The notes below the pieces were generated by a model, which saw nothing but the letters and a program-made list of their open reading frames with translations, did no database searches and was not told where the DNA came from. Position numbers and translations under genes: made by a program. Of a DNA stretch of 64,000 bases, positions 1 through 10,615 are shown one piece after another. How positions within the stretch are numbered: the first letter of the stretch is position 1; every line of letters begins with the position of its first letter. The stretch comes from Chiridota heheva. Lineage: Eukaryota; Echinodermata; Holothuroidea; Apodida; Chiridotidae. Where the stretch lies: the NCBI GenBank assembly GCA_020152595.1, contig JAIGNY010003803.1:607501-671500 (forward strand). Reading direction: 5' to 3'.

Positions 1-769
1 CAAATAAATCATTAACATATGATACAATTAATACAGTATTACTGTCGATTCTAATGAATGAATTGTTGTAAATTATTTCCTCGCCTACATTCTGTACAGG
101 AGCACGGTAAGAAAAACTGGACCAGGCGATGCAAACATCCCTCACAAAAGAGTTCCTAATAAAATATCATTGTGATAGTAATTACATGAAAATAGCAGAG
201 AACCGCCATAATTCTTTAGGTAAAGGTCAAAGAAAAGTTTCCAAGGTGCTACATCGTTTGAAAGATATCTCTTAACCCAAGTGCATTTAAAACTATGTAT
301 AAAGCTCAATAAATGCGTGGCAATCAGACCACCAAGAGGAATAGTATTAATCAAAGCAATACGTTTAATCTGATCATTCTTACCACACCAAATAAACCGA
401 AAAATAACGTAAGCAAGATTCTTGAAGAAAGACTAAGAGGGAGTTTTGAGAACTTTAAAAAGGAGTACTAACTGAGATAAACCTAAAAATTTAACGATTG
501 TTACCCTACCAATGAGGGTTAGATCTACTGGGACCAAAGACGAAGAAGACGCTTTAACCACGAAAGTTTGATAGTGCAATTAGAACTGAAAAGATTATCT
601 CTATGATCAAAAGTGATACCTAACATGGTAATTGGCTCTAGTGTTGAATTCAAACCGCAAGAATTTGTAAAACAGGGGTGGTGACCGTAGTGGGAATATA
701 GAAGACTTGTTCTTATTAACCTTCAAACCGGAAGCTGCATCAAAAACCTGAAACATCTCATTTACATTA

Positions 770-1045
770 TTACAAGACTACCATCCAAACAATGGTGGTG
801 TCGTCAGCGTACTGCGTAATCTTTGTCTCAGTGCCTGAAATAGTAATACCTTTAATCCTGGGGTTTACATGAATAGTGAGGGCTAAAATTCCTGCACAAA
901 TTAAAAATAGATAAAGGCTGAGGGGGCAGCCTTGGCGGACCCCTTGTGAAATGTGAAAATCAACACTAGTAAAAATCATTATTAATAACTCTGCCCACGC
1001 ATCCAAAAATAATTGTTTTAATCCACCTCTTAAACATATTACCAA
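770..1045 (-). pseudogene. LINE reverse transcriptase, palm block with YADD
   Basis: Contains GVRQGCPLS (RT motif B) and, about 50 residues on, ITQYADDTTIVW. YADD is the catalytic motif C, so both aspartates survive although the gene as a whole is broken. It continues the domain order from 1535-1164. Confidence 0.85.
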
Positions 1046-1163
1046 AGTGAAAAAGGTCGAGATATAAAAATGAACCCTAATCTAATCTTTCAAAGGCTTT
1101 CTTAAAATCAACGAGTAATAATAAACCACTTTTACCAGTATTAGAGCAGTGCTCGATTAAATC

Positions 1164-1535
1164 TTAAACAAAACAGATATTCTCACCGATCAAAAGGTTT
1201 TTGATAAAACCAGTCTGACAAGGACTAATAATATCAGAAAAAATTGGTTTAATTCTACTGGCGAGGGCCTTAGTGCATAATTTATAATCACCATTAAGCA
1301 ATGAAATAGGGCCATAATTCTTAACATAATTCAAATCTGGCTTCGGAAGTAAAGTAATAATAGAGCGTCTTTGTTCCACAGATAAAGAGCCATGATTAAA
1401 AGAATAGTTTAATGCGTTCGTAACATTCCTACCAGTGAGTGGCCAGAAGTATTTATAAAAGTAAATAGAAATACCGTCGCTGCCAGGTGATTTACCATTA
1501 GGCATAGAATCCAAAGCAAAAGGATTAAGCTTCAA
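1164..1535 (-). pseudogene. LINE reverse transcriptase, N-terminal fingers block
   Basis: The open stretch holds the conserved LINE RT order: GKSPGSDGIS, then ITLLPKP, NYGPISLLNGDYKL, LASRI and CQTGFI. These are RT motifs 0 to 2a. The canonical N-Y-R-P-I-S has R changed to G here. It lies directly upstream (in transcript sense) of the block with the catalytic aspartates at 1045-770. The intervening sequence is frameshifted, so this is a pseudogene fragment. Confidence 0.8.
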
Positions 1536-2777
1536 TCCAAAGCTTTTTTAATTCATCAATAGTAAAATAACCTCCACAATCTGCAGCCTTCTCTGGGTCT
1601 AACTTCCTAGCATTATGCAACTGATCAAAAATTTGAATGTTAATAAGATGTCACTAGAATAAAGAGATGAATAAAACTTATGAAGTTCATTTAAAATACC
1701 AGGGCTAATTATAGGAGAAAGACCCTCATGATTAATTAAGGAACGAATGACATTATGATTACTATTGCGCTTCTCCAGAATGATAAAATACTTAGTATTC
1801 TCCTCCCCCTTCCCTTCCTCTGCTCTACCCACCTTGCCCTTGATTTAACAATAGTACCTTCTAATTTATAATCGTATAAACGCTCGAGATCATCACGAGA
1901 ATGCTTATGTAAAATCAAGACTTCAGGAGAGAGAGGATAACAAATACGCATACTCTTAATCGGATATATTCTTTAAAAGATCACCACGCTAATACTTGCG
2001 CGTGCGCTTTGCCTTAGCTTTGAAAAAAGTGATGGTCTCGGCTTAATTTTAAATATCAAAAAATCCCAATTACTCAAAGGAGAATGACATACATTACCAA
2101 TTTTAATAACAATGTGTTGGTCATATGCTTAATATATACAAAATCTTTCTGCAAAGAAATATTAAATTTCCATCAACTTGGCCCTCTACGCTCAGGAAAG
2201 AAGCTTAATATTAAAGAAACAATAGAATGATCTGATTGGAGGCTAGGGTGAAATACAAATTAAGATTAGGGGCGGCTAAATGTTTTGAAATTAAAAAGAA
2301 GTCGAGGCGACAAAAATACCTGGTGTAACGTTAGACGTTTAGGAGAAATACTTCTTAAAATGGTTTCTCTCTCTCCAAATATCAATAACATTATAGAAAT
2401 TCATTCAATCTAAACAATTAGAATTCGTACGAGGATTACCGCCTTTCTTATCCAAATCTAAATTTAAAACAAACTTAAAATCATCACCGATAAATTATCA
2501 CAAATAAAAGCGTTTTTAAGTTAGGGGAAAGGGTGTCAAAAATATTAGGCGTGTCGGGGTTAGGTGCATAGATATTACCCAGAGCAGGGTTTTTCAAGAA
2601 TTTTTTTGTAATGTCAAGCATAACATATCTCCCTCGATATCAATACTAGAAAGGACCAAAACATTCAACCTTGGATTAAAAAGAACAGCAACCCCCCTGC
2701 TCGTAGAAGTCCTGTGAGGAAAGAACCCCCAACCACCCCATTCGTTAGCTTAGTAAGTTTTAATGTTACCAGTATGG

Positions 2778-2894
2778 GTCTCTTGAATAAAATAAACGTA
2801 TTGATTTAAATGTGGAGAAAAGCAAAAATCTTTCTTCTCTTGCTATTACGCTTGATACCTCGAGCATTGTAAGTACAAAATCTTAAATCAGCCA
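2778..2894 (-). pseudogene. LINE ORF2 endonuclease N-terminus, frameshifted
   Basis: Minus-strand ATG at about 2894 starts MADLRFCTYNARGIKRNSKR, the usual opening of an APE-type endonuclease (strand beta-1 ending in the N-x-R-G motif). The frame hits a stop near 2808. The neighbouring frame continues with YVYFIQETHTGN, which carries the catalytic-motif glutamate and the QET block. The rest of the endonuclease (about 2000-2770) is too decayed to delimit. Confidence 0.7.
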
Positions 2895-2939
2895 TGATGG
2901 ATAGAAAGATAATAAACTAGGGTAAACAGATGCAAGGAT

Positions 2940-3190
2940 TTCAGGAATTCGAGGGCTTCTTCCCCTAAAAAATCATAGCCCCTCCCCTCAAAAAAAAAAA
3001 AAATCATGAATTTTAAGAAAATCTTCTTCAATTTTCGAGAAACTCCTTCATTTTGGGGGAAATTTCCTTCATTTTCGTGAAATCAAAGAGCTTGAAGCTT
3101 TTTGGGGAAATCTTCAAATTCCGGAAAATTTTCTTCAATTTCCAGGAAAATTCTTCACTAACCAGTAAAGCAAGCTGTCAATTCGAGAAA
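2940..3190 (-). repeat. Degenerate array of about 20-bp GAAATTTCC/GAAAATTGAAG motifs
   Basis: The minus strand repeats variants of gaaatttcccgaaaattga with irregular spacing. The same motif array occurs on the plus strand at 32340-33030, 39530-39600 and 40970-41090. It looks like the interior of one non-autonomous element family, several copies of which end in a G-rich segment and CCTACGCCC. The following 3191-3640 shows no gene, only a G-rich tract near 3340. Confidence 0.55.
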
Positions 3191-3641
3191 TTCTCAGGAG
3201 AGATTTCATGTTAATAATTGAAATAAAGCATGTATGCAACCGGCAAATAGAACCCTTTCATGGGCTCTAACTCCTACGCCTCTGTCCTCCCTAATCTAAA
3301 AACGGCATTCAGTGTTTTTTTGTTTTTTTTTAAGGGAGGGGGGGGGGGAAGATTAAGCCCCACAAAAACGAAAAGCTAGACACAACCCTTAAAGAAAGAG
3401 AACAAAGTTATGTACGTTTTAATTTGTTCATTATAAAACAGAATAGATACAATAAATAAAGACGATCTGCAACTTGGTTTTCCTGAAATAAAATCTATCC
3501 ACGCCGAATTTGACAGGTTGCGAGATTACACTGTACGTGCGTGATAGACGCTAACATTTCCTTAACCTCTTAACTTAGCTCTTTAAATTTTAGAACCGCA
3601 TCCGATGTAGTCAACATTCCGACCGTATTATATGCTATCGA

Positions 3642-6600
3642 CGACGAGTGATTACACAATTACAATGACGGGGTCGTCGCCTGCGTATTCGGTTATGATA
3701 GTAACAATGCTATCACGAAACGTTTAATACGACCCGGACGAGAACACAGGTACGACGTACGGACAGACATAACATCGACAACCAAGTCAATGTCCACGGC
3801 CTTTGATAACCAGTTGTGGTGCACTGGTAGACAAAGAGAGAGAGAGTTGAACACACAATTACAATGACGGGGTCGTCGCCTGCGTATTCGGTTATGATAG
3901 TACAAATGCTATCACGAAACGCTTAATACGACCCGGACGAGAACACAGGTACGACGTACGGACAGACATAACATCGACAACCAAGTCAATGTCCACGGCC
4001 TTTGATAACCAGTTGTGGTGCACTGGCGTGTCTACCCACCCCAGGATTGAGCCACAAGAGAGAGAGAGTTGAATACACAATTACAATGACGGGGTCGTCA
4101 CCTGCGTATTCGGTTATGATAGTACAAATGCTATCACGAAACGCTTAATACGACTTGGACGAGAGCACAGGTACGACGTACGGACAGACATAACATCGAC
4201 AACCAAGTCAATGTCCACGGCCTTTGATAACCACAAACGACGCCGACGACGAGTGAACACACAATTACAATGACGGGGTCGTCGCCTGCGTATTCGCTTA
4301 TGATAGTAACAATGCTATCACGAAACGCTTAATACGACCCGGACGAGAACACAGGCACGACGTACGGACAGACATAACATCGACAATCAAGTCAATGTCC
4401 ACGGCCTTTGATAACCCAGTTGTGGTGCACTGGCGTGTCTACCCAACCCAGGCTTTAACCCAGGGCCTCGTGGTCTGTAGACATGTATGATAACCGCTAC
4501 ACCACAGTTGGTAGACAATAACCACAAAGAGAGAGTTGAACACACAATTACAATGACGGGGTCGTCGCCTGGGTATTCGGTTATGATAGTACAAGTGCTA
4601 TCACGAAACGCTTAATACGACCCAGACGAGAACACAGGTACGACGTACGGACAGACATAACATCGACAACCAAGTCAATGTCCACGGCCTTTGATAACCA
4701 GTTGTGATGCACTGGCGTGTCTACCCACCCCAGGATTGAACATGGGGCCTCGTGGTCTGTAGACAGGTATTATAACCGCTACACCACAGTAGGTAGATAA
4801 TAACCACAAAAGAGAGAGAGAGAGAGTTGAACACACAATTACAATGACGGGGTCGTCGCCTGCGTATTCGGTTATGATAGTACAAATGCTATCACGAAAC
4901 GCTTAATACGACCCGGACGAGAACACAGGTACGACGTACGGACAGACATAACATCGACAACCAAGTCAATGTCCACGGCCTTTGATAACCAGTTGTGGTG
5001 CACTGGCGTGTCTACCCAACCCAGGCTTTAACCTGCAGGGCCTCGTGGTCTGTCGACAAGACATGTATGATAACCGCTACACCACAGTGGTGGTAGACGA
5101 CGACAAAGAGAGAGTTGAACACACAATTACAATGACGGGGTCGTCGCCTGGGTATTCGGTTATGATAGTACAATGCTATCACGAAACGCTTAATACGACC
5201 CAGACGAGAACACAGGTACGACGTACGGACAGACATAACATCGACAACCAAGTCAATGTCCACGGCCTTTGATAACCAGTTGTGATGCACTGGCGTGTCT
5301 ACCCACCCCAGGATTGAACATGGGGCCTCGTGGTCTGTAGACAGGTATTATAACCGCTACACCACAGTAGGTAGATAATAACCACAAAGAGAGAGAGAGA
5401 GTTGAACACACAATTACAATGACGGGGTCGTCGCCTGCGTATTCGGTTATGATAGTACAAATGCTATCACGAAACGCTTAATACGACCCGGACGAGAACA
5501 CAGGTACGACGTACGGACAGACATAACATCGACAACCAAGTCAATGTCCACGGCCTTTGATAACCAGTTGTGGTGCACTGGCAGACTGGCGAACCGCTAC
5601 ACCGACGACGACGACGAGTGAACACACAATTACAATGACGGGGTCGTCGCCTGCGTATTCGGTTATGATAGTAACAATGCTATCACGAAACGCTTAATAC
5701 GACCCGGACGAGAACACAGGTACGACGTACGGACAGACATAACATCGACAACCAAGTCAATGTCCACGGCCTTTGATAACCAGTTGTGGTGCACTGGCGT
5801 GTCTACCCACCCCAGGATTGAACCCGGGGCCTCGTGGTCTGTAGACAGGTATGAGAGAGAGAGAGAGAGAGTTGAACACACAATTACAATGACGGGGTCG
5901 TCGCCTGCGTATTCGTTTATGATAATACAAATGCTATCACGAAACGCTTAATACGACCCGGACGAGAACACAGGTACGACGTACGGACAGACATAACATC
6001 GACAACCAAGTCAATGTCCACGGCCTTTGATAACCAGTTGTGGTGCACTGGCGTGTCTACCCACCCCAGGATTGAACCCGGGGCCTCGTGGTCTGTAGAC
6101 AGGTATGATAACCGCTACACCACAGTAGGTAGATAGACAGGTATGAGAGAGAGAGAGTTGAACACACAATTACAATGACGGGGTCGTCGCCTGCGTATTC
6201 GCTTATGATAGTACAAATGCTATCACGAAACGCTTAATACGACCCGGACGAGAACACAGGTACGACGCACGGACAGACATAACATCGACAACCAAGTCAA
6301 TGTCCACGGCCTTTGATAACCAGTTGTGGTGCACTGGCGTGTCTACCCACCCCAGGATTGAACCCGGGGCCTCGTGATATGTAGACAAGTATGATAACCG
6401 CTACACCACAGTAGGTAGATAACACCACAGTAGGTAGATAGACAGGTATGAGAGAGAGAGAGAGAGAGTTGAACACACAATTACAATGACGGGGTCGTCG
6501 CCTGCGTATTCGGTTATGATAGTACAAATGCTATCACGAAACGCTTAATACGACCCGGACGAGAACACAGGTACGACGTACGGACAGACATAACATCGAC

Positions 6601-6770
6601 AACCAAGTCAATGTCCACGGCCTTTGATAACCAGTTGTGGTGCACTGTCGTCGTGTCTACCCACCCCAGGATTGAACCTGGCGTGTCTACCCACCCCAGG
6701 ATTGAACCCGGGGCCTCGTGGTCTGTAGACAGGTATGATAACCGCTACACCACAGTAGGTAGATGCAGGT
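3642..6770 (-). mobile_element. Head-to-tail array of about 12 tRNA-derived SINE copies
   Basis: Twelve copies of one SINE lie in the same orientation. Landmark acacaattacaatgacgg recurs near 3653, 3853, 4073, 4257, 4541, 4831, 5120, 5407, 5623, 5879, 6165 and 6472. Full-unit spacing is about 287 bp; shorter spacings are copies with truncated heads. In sense orientation each unit has a tRNA-like head with pol III A box (TGGTGTAGCGG) and B box (GGTTCAATCC), a 7-bp acceptor-like stem (CTACCTA with TGGGTAG), a body of about 190 nt, and a 3' tail that is either (TC)n or a CGTCGTCG type. The D-arm resembles tRNA-Val. Confidence 0.9.
4430..5410 (-). repeat. Higher-order repeat of two SINE units (about 580 bp) within the array
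   Basis: The SINE unit near 4541 and the one near 5120 share private variants: cctgggtattcgg, cccagacgag, gttgtgatgcac, attgaacatgggg and aggtattataacc. The heads preceding each also share cccaacccaggctttaacc. The matching segments sit about 580 bp apart, so a two-unit block was duplicated as a block, as expected from unequal exchange inside a tandem array. Confidence 0.75.
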
Positions 6771-7915
6771 ATGATAACCTTTTAGTCCTTTTATACTGCA
6801 GTCGTCTATAGAAACGTATAATCATCATTGTCAACAACAACAACAATTGAATACACAACATTAACGGACAGACGCGGTAGTTACCTGCATTTTCCCATCA
6901 ATCTCCAGAGGTGACTGCCAGGTTCTGCTAAACACTACCGAAATCATCATTGTTATACTTTAAGCCTTTTTAATTCCCATACTTGGAGAAGCTTTATTTT
7001 AGCTTCTCAACCACACAACAGACAGCTATAGTTTTTAACCATTATTCACCATAGCGGATCTAGAAACAAAATCAATGGGAATGCTATGCAGACTTAAGGT
7101 GAACATATGTTAGATATGTTTAAAATCTATAATAATTGTCCTTGCCATTGAACTAGTATCTGACTAGAAGTAACCATATGACAGTTTAAAGCCTCTGCAT
7201 TCAGACAAAGGCTAATGCTTTTATTAATCGAATAACAAGGTGCTATATCACATTAATTTAACCAGAAACCATAAGGTTGTGTGGTTCCGGTGCTTTTTTT
7301 TTTTTTAACTGTTGTCAGGTTGTAGTGTAGGTGGGATGTTAACGTTATTTTGTGGACTTATTCAATGTCACCTCATTACATTATAATTAACATCTGAGGA
7401 CATTGAGATCTGCTTAATTTCATTTTGTTAATCAGTTAGAGCCCTGCAGTGAGACCCCATTAAATCAGCATGTTTCATGGCCCCTTCGTCTCCAACATAA
7501 ATGTTGAATATTATAGCCATATAAAGCAATAGCAACTTTGAGCCCCAGTTATACGTATGACTCTTTGATGTCAATTTCCCCCTGCCCTAGGTGTGGGAAT
7601 GAATCTTTTATTGGTAGGTGCTAATACACTATCAATATCTGTGTTTTAAACTGACAAGTTTTTACATTAAGTTTTAAAATGTAGGTAGATAGATATATTG
7701 GGTATTTTACATCCAGTCTTCAGCAGTTAATATTAGGCCTATATAGTAATAATCCACCTGAACTGATGGACGAGGACCCGCCGGGAACCAGGGTCATCTA
7801 ACTTGGCATTATCATGATATGACCACTAGACAGCTTAAGTATTTGTTTCTTGTAAGCTTTTAGATAATTATGATGATTAACCCGCGAAACATATTTTGCA
7901 ACTCTTGCGATTGTT
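6771..7915. other. Intergenic region without recognised gene
   Basis: AT-rich sequence with scattered short repeats (caacaa run near 6830, T-run near 7295). No coding exon, RNA gene or long repeat recognised. Confidence 0.6.
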
Positions 7916-8228
7916 TAGCATTCAATCTAGTCTTTGTACTGGGAGAACAATAATGCTAATACAGACAATAAACAAAGGAACTTAGGTTTATGAAAGGGTA
8001 GTAATTTACAACAGTATAAAAGAGATTAATTTCATAGAAATTTACAAGTTGTGGGTGGGAGTCAAAATATATCTTGCCGCCGTCTATTAATCCATCTAGC
8101 CTTGGTCCCGGGAGAACAATAATGCTAAGCAAAGGAACTTAGGTTTATGAGAGGGTAGTAATTCACAAAAGTATAAAAGAGATTAATTTAATCGAAATGT
8201 ACAGGTTGTGGTTGGAGTCAAGATATAT
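7916..8228. repeat. Tandem duplication of about 150 bp, two copies
   Basis: The segment with ctgggagaacaataatgcta, caaaggaacttaggtttatg and gtataaaagagattaattt (about 7940-8060) recurs at about 8105-8228 with gggagaacaataatgcta, the same caaaggaacttaggtttatg word and the same 3' block. Copies differ by small indels. Confidence 0.75.
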
Positions 8229-8329
8229 ATTGTTTAATTTCAAAATTAATCAAATATGACATTTTAACAACATAAGCATGTTCACTAAACGACATGCCAC
8301 ACGAAGCTAAATTGGCAATGTAAAATTTT

Positions 8330-8560
8330 GAAAAGTTTACGATTTTTACACTAAGCCCCACCCACTCATTAATATGTATGATATCGAGAAGAAAAAAACC
8401 CAATAGGGACCATCTTTGAGTCATGATCAAACAGTGTGCCACATTATGACATGCCACTGATGTATGGTAACGAGATACCGAGTTTACAAGCTGTTTTTAG
8501 TAAAACCACATTATGCCCCGCCCACAAACTCATATCAGTGATTTTGAACATTTTAATAAG
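8330..8560. repeat. Dispersed repeat with ccccacccactcattaatatg / caatagggaccatc words
   Basis: Words such as ccccacccactcattaatat, caatagggaccatc and catgatcaaa at 8355-8430 recur in the same orientation at 9122-9200. A partial inverted copy lies at 18735-18830, and a partial variant starts again at 8500. This is a decayed dispersed repeat, probably transposon-derived. No coding capacity seen. Confidence 0.5.
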
Positions 8561-8574
8561 ATGGGCCGCTACAC

Positions 8575-9023
8575 CACTATCGTAGCCAGGATTTTTGTTT
8601 GGTGGGCCAACCATAATCGGCGAGAGATATTTTTGATGGGTATCACCGAAAGTATGTTGATTTGGGTGTAGCGCAAAGCCCACGGCGTGGAGTCCAGGGG
8701 CCCAAATGGGTCCAAGGGCGAAGTCCCGGTAGCTCTGAGAAAATATGCGTTAAAACTGCAGCCGAATCTCGTGGTGTGTTTTCAAGCAGCGAAGCTGTGT
8801 CACACAATCTAAAGGTGTGCATTATATATATGGAGTTTGTAAAAGCTTTTGGGTTTTATATGCTGAATTGCTCCTTGAAATTTGTCAACAACAACTATAG
8901 TAGAACCACCAGGCAGGCATAGTGGCGTTACAGGTATAATGGGTCTCGTAATTTTTTTGATGTGTAATTTATTTTTTGGTGTGGGATTTGAGGGCCCCTT
9001 TCCCCCCTCTGGATACGCCAGTG
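8575..9023. mobile_element. hAT-like non-autonomous element with CACTGGCGTAGCCAG-type ends
   Basis: The left end cactatcgtagccagga and the inverted right end (cactggcgtatccagag) form imperfect terminal inverted repeats. They match the ends of the better-supported element at 45573-46745. A clean 8-bp target duplication is not visible here, so boundaries are tentative. The short ORFs inside show no transposase similarity. Confidence 0.5.
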
Positions 9024-9109
9024 ATCTATCTACACCAATCCTAATACCTTATTTATGCCAAAGAAGATGCAAAACAGATATATGGTTATCAAAATATGAG
9101 CATTTGAAG

Positions 9110-9250
9110 AGTTTTATATTTTGCCCCGCCAACTCATTAATATGCAAGATCATGATCGATACTAAAAACAATAGGGACCATCTATGGGCCATGATGCATC
9201 TATGTGCCAAATATGACATAGCATTGATACATTGTTCAAGGGATATCGTA
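9110..9250. repeat. Second copy of the caatagggaccatc dispersed repeat
   Basis: Same word order as 8340-8470 (ccccgccaactcattaatatgc, caatagggaccatc, ggccatgatgc). Together the two copies flank the hAT-like element at 8575-9023. Confidence 0.5.
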
Positions 9251-9671
9251 TTTACCGTGTAAAGTGTCACAGACATACATACATACCCCACCCCACACAC
9301 ATATATGCCCTGCATACAATACAATTCCTGATACTGATATTATCGGAACAAAAATGATTGTGTTTATTTGCATTTTATTGTTAAAATATGGAGAAAAAAC
9401 AATTAACTTTAATTCGTAGCTTTCATTCGATGGCTATGCTTGAGATTGTGCATTACAGCATTATGAAGCGTGCAAACATTCTCTTTTGAGAAAAATAGAA
9501 CAAAAGCTGTTCATCAGTTCATGCACTGCATTTCAGTTTCAATTTTTTATGTTGATGAAATTATTATCTATTATTGATCACATGTATGGCGCATGGGAAG
9601 AATAACACTATTCAATGAATGAATCAACCAGGTAACGCTCAGAAATTAAATCAATAGGAAAATGTATTTAC

Positions 9672-9920
<249 letters not shown>

Positions 9921-10072
9921 ATGTGAGATATGAGAGAAAAATCATATGCCCTATATCGATATATATATATATATTTTATATATACCATGATATATAGGCC
10001 AATGGTATTATATATATTTTATAATATCAATTTATATATATATATATATATATATATAGATGGTATATATAT

Positions 10073-10338
10073 GGAATGCAGTTCTCCACTGGAACATTTG
10101 AATAATGAATGAGATGGTATAGAAAAATATATGCCCTCATCGGGATTCGAACCCGAGACCCCCGACTACCGTTCGGTTGCTCTACCACTGAGCTATAAGG
10201 CCAAGTGGTATTACCCCTCGAATTTTCCCCTACGGTAGTCGGGGGTCTCGGGTTCGAATCCCGATGAGGGCATATGATTTTTCTCTCACCATCTCACATT
10301 CATTATTCAAATGTTCCAGTGGAGAACTGCATTCCACA
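10073..10338. repeat. Long inverted repeat built on a tRNA-like sequence
   Basis: The left arm (about 10073-10176) runs from ggaatgcagttctccactgg through the 3' half of a tRNA-like sequence. The right arm (about 10231-10337) is its near-perfect reverse complement, ending ccagtggagaactgcattcc. The arms are about 100 bp and the spacer about 55 bp. A third copy follows in direct orientation with the right arm at 10432-10580. TA tracts border the unit, which suggests a mobile or fold-back origin. Confidence 0.85.
10133..10202 (-). tRNA. tRNA-Thr-like sequence (anticodon GGT), probably not functional
   Basis: The minus strand folds as a 70-nt cloverleaf: acceptor GGCCTTA with TGAGGGC (one G-G mismatch at 2-71), D arm GCTC-AGTGGTA-GAGC, anticodon arm ACCGA-ACGGTAG-TCGGG, T arm TCGGG-TTCGAAT-CCCGA. 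The A box and B box are intact. The invariant U33 is C, the first anticodon-stem pair is mismatched, and the sequence is reiterated inside an inverted repeat. A tRNA-derived repeat is therefore more likely than a working tRNA gene. Confidence 0.45.
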
Positions 10339-10431
10339 CATTTCACACCATCTCCATCTAATATGTAGCTGCACTCGAGCAGCACCGAGAGAAATTGATG
10401 CCTTAGGGAAAATTCGGGGGTAATACCACTT

Positions 10432-10580
10432 GGCCTTATAGCTCAGTGGTAGAGCAACCGAACGGTAATCGGGGTCTCGGGTATGAATCCGATGATATAT
10501 GATTTTTCTCTCACCATCTCACATTCATTATTCAAATGTTCCAGTGGAGAACTGCATTCCACACATTTCACACCATCTCC
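10432..10580 (+). repeat. Third, decayed tRNA-like copy with its downstream flank
   Basis: ggccttatagctcagtggta through gggtatgaatccgat repeats the tRNA-like unit with B-box damage. It is followed by the same flank as the inverted repeat (tctcaccatctcacattcat, then ttccagtggagaactgcatt) and then a TA tract. Confidence 0.7.
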
Positions 10581-10581
10581 A

Positions 10582-10612
<31 letters not shown>

Positions 10613-10615
<3 letters not shown>

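Larger units (their letters stand above)
1..2894 (-). mobile_element. Degenerate L1/Tx1-like non-LTR retrotransposon (LINE), 5' end at right
   Basis: On the minus strand the region reads as a broken ORF2. It opens at about 2894 with an apurinic-endonuclease-type start (MADLRFCTYNARGI) and, after a frameshift, QYVYFIQETHTG. Reverse-transcriptase blocks follow at 1535-1164 and 1045-770, and a C-terminal block near 354-142 contains KCTWVKRYL and APWKLFF. This domain order is that of APE-type LINEs, and the RT wording resembles the L1/Tx1 group (family knowledge). Stops and frameshifts break every domain, so it is not autonomous. The 3' end runs off the left edge of the window. Confidence 0.85.

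Noticed and set aside
3693-6811. ORFs of 60-96 codons containing HHNWLSKAVDIDLVVDVMSV or MSTAFDNQLWCTGVSTHPR
   Set aside because: They are translations of the SINE body and head and recur wherever the SINE occurs (24586-24936, 45338-45532). They are not genes.
10133-10202. Functional tRNA-Thr(GGT) gene
   Set aside because: C33 instead of U33, stem mismatches and repetition in an inverted repeat argue for a tRNA-derived repeat. Kept only as a low-confidence tRNA-like feature.
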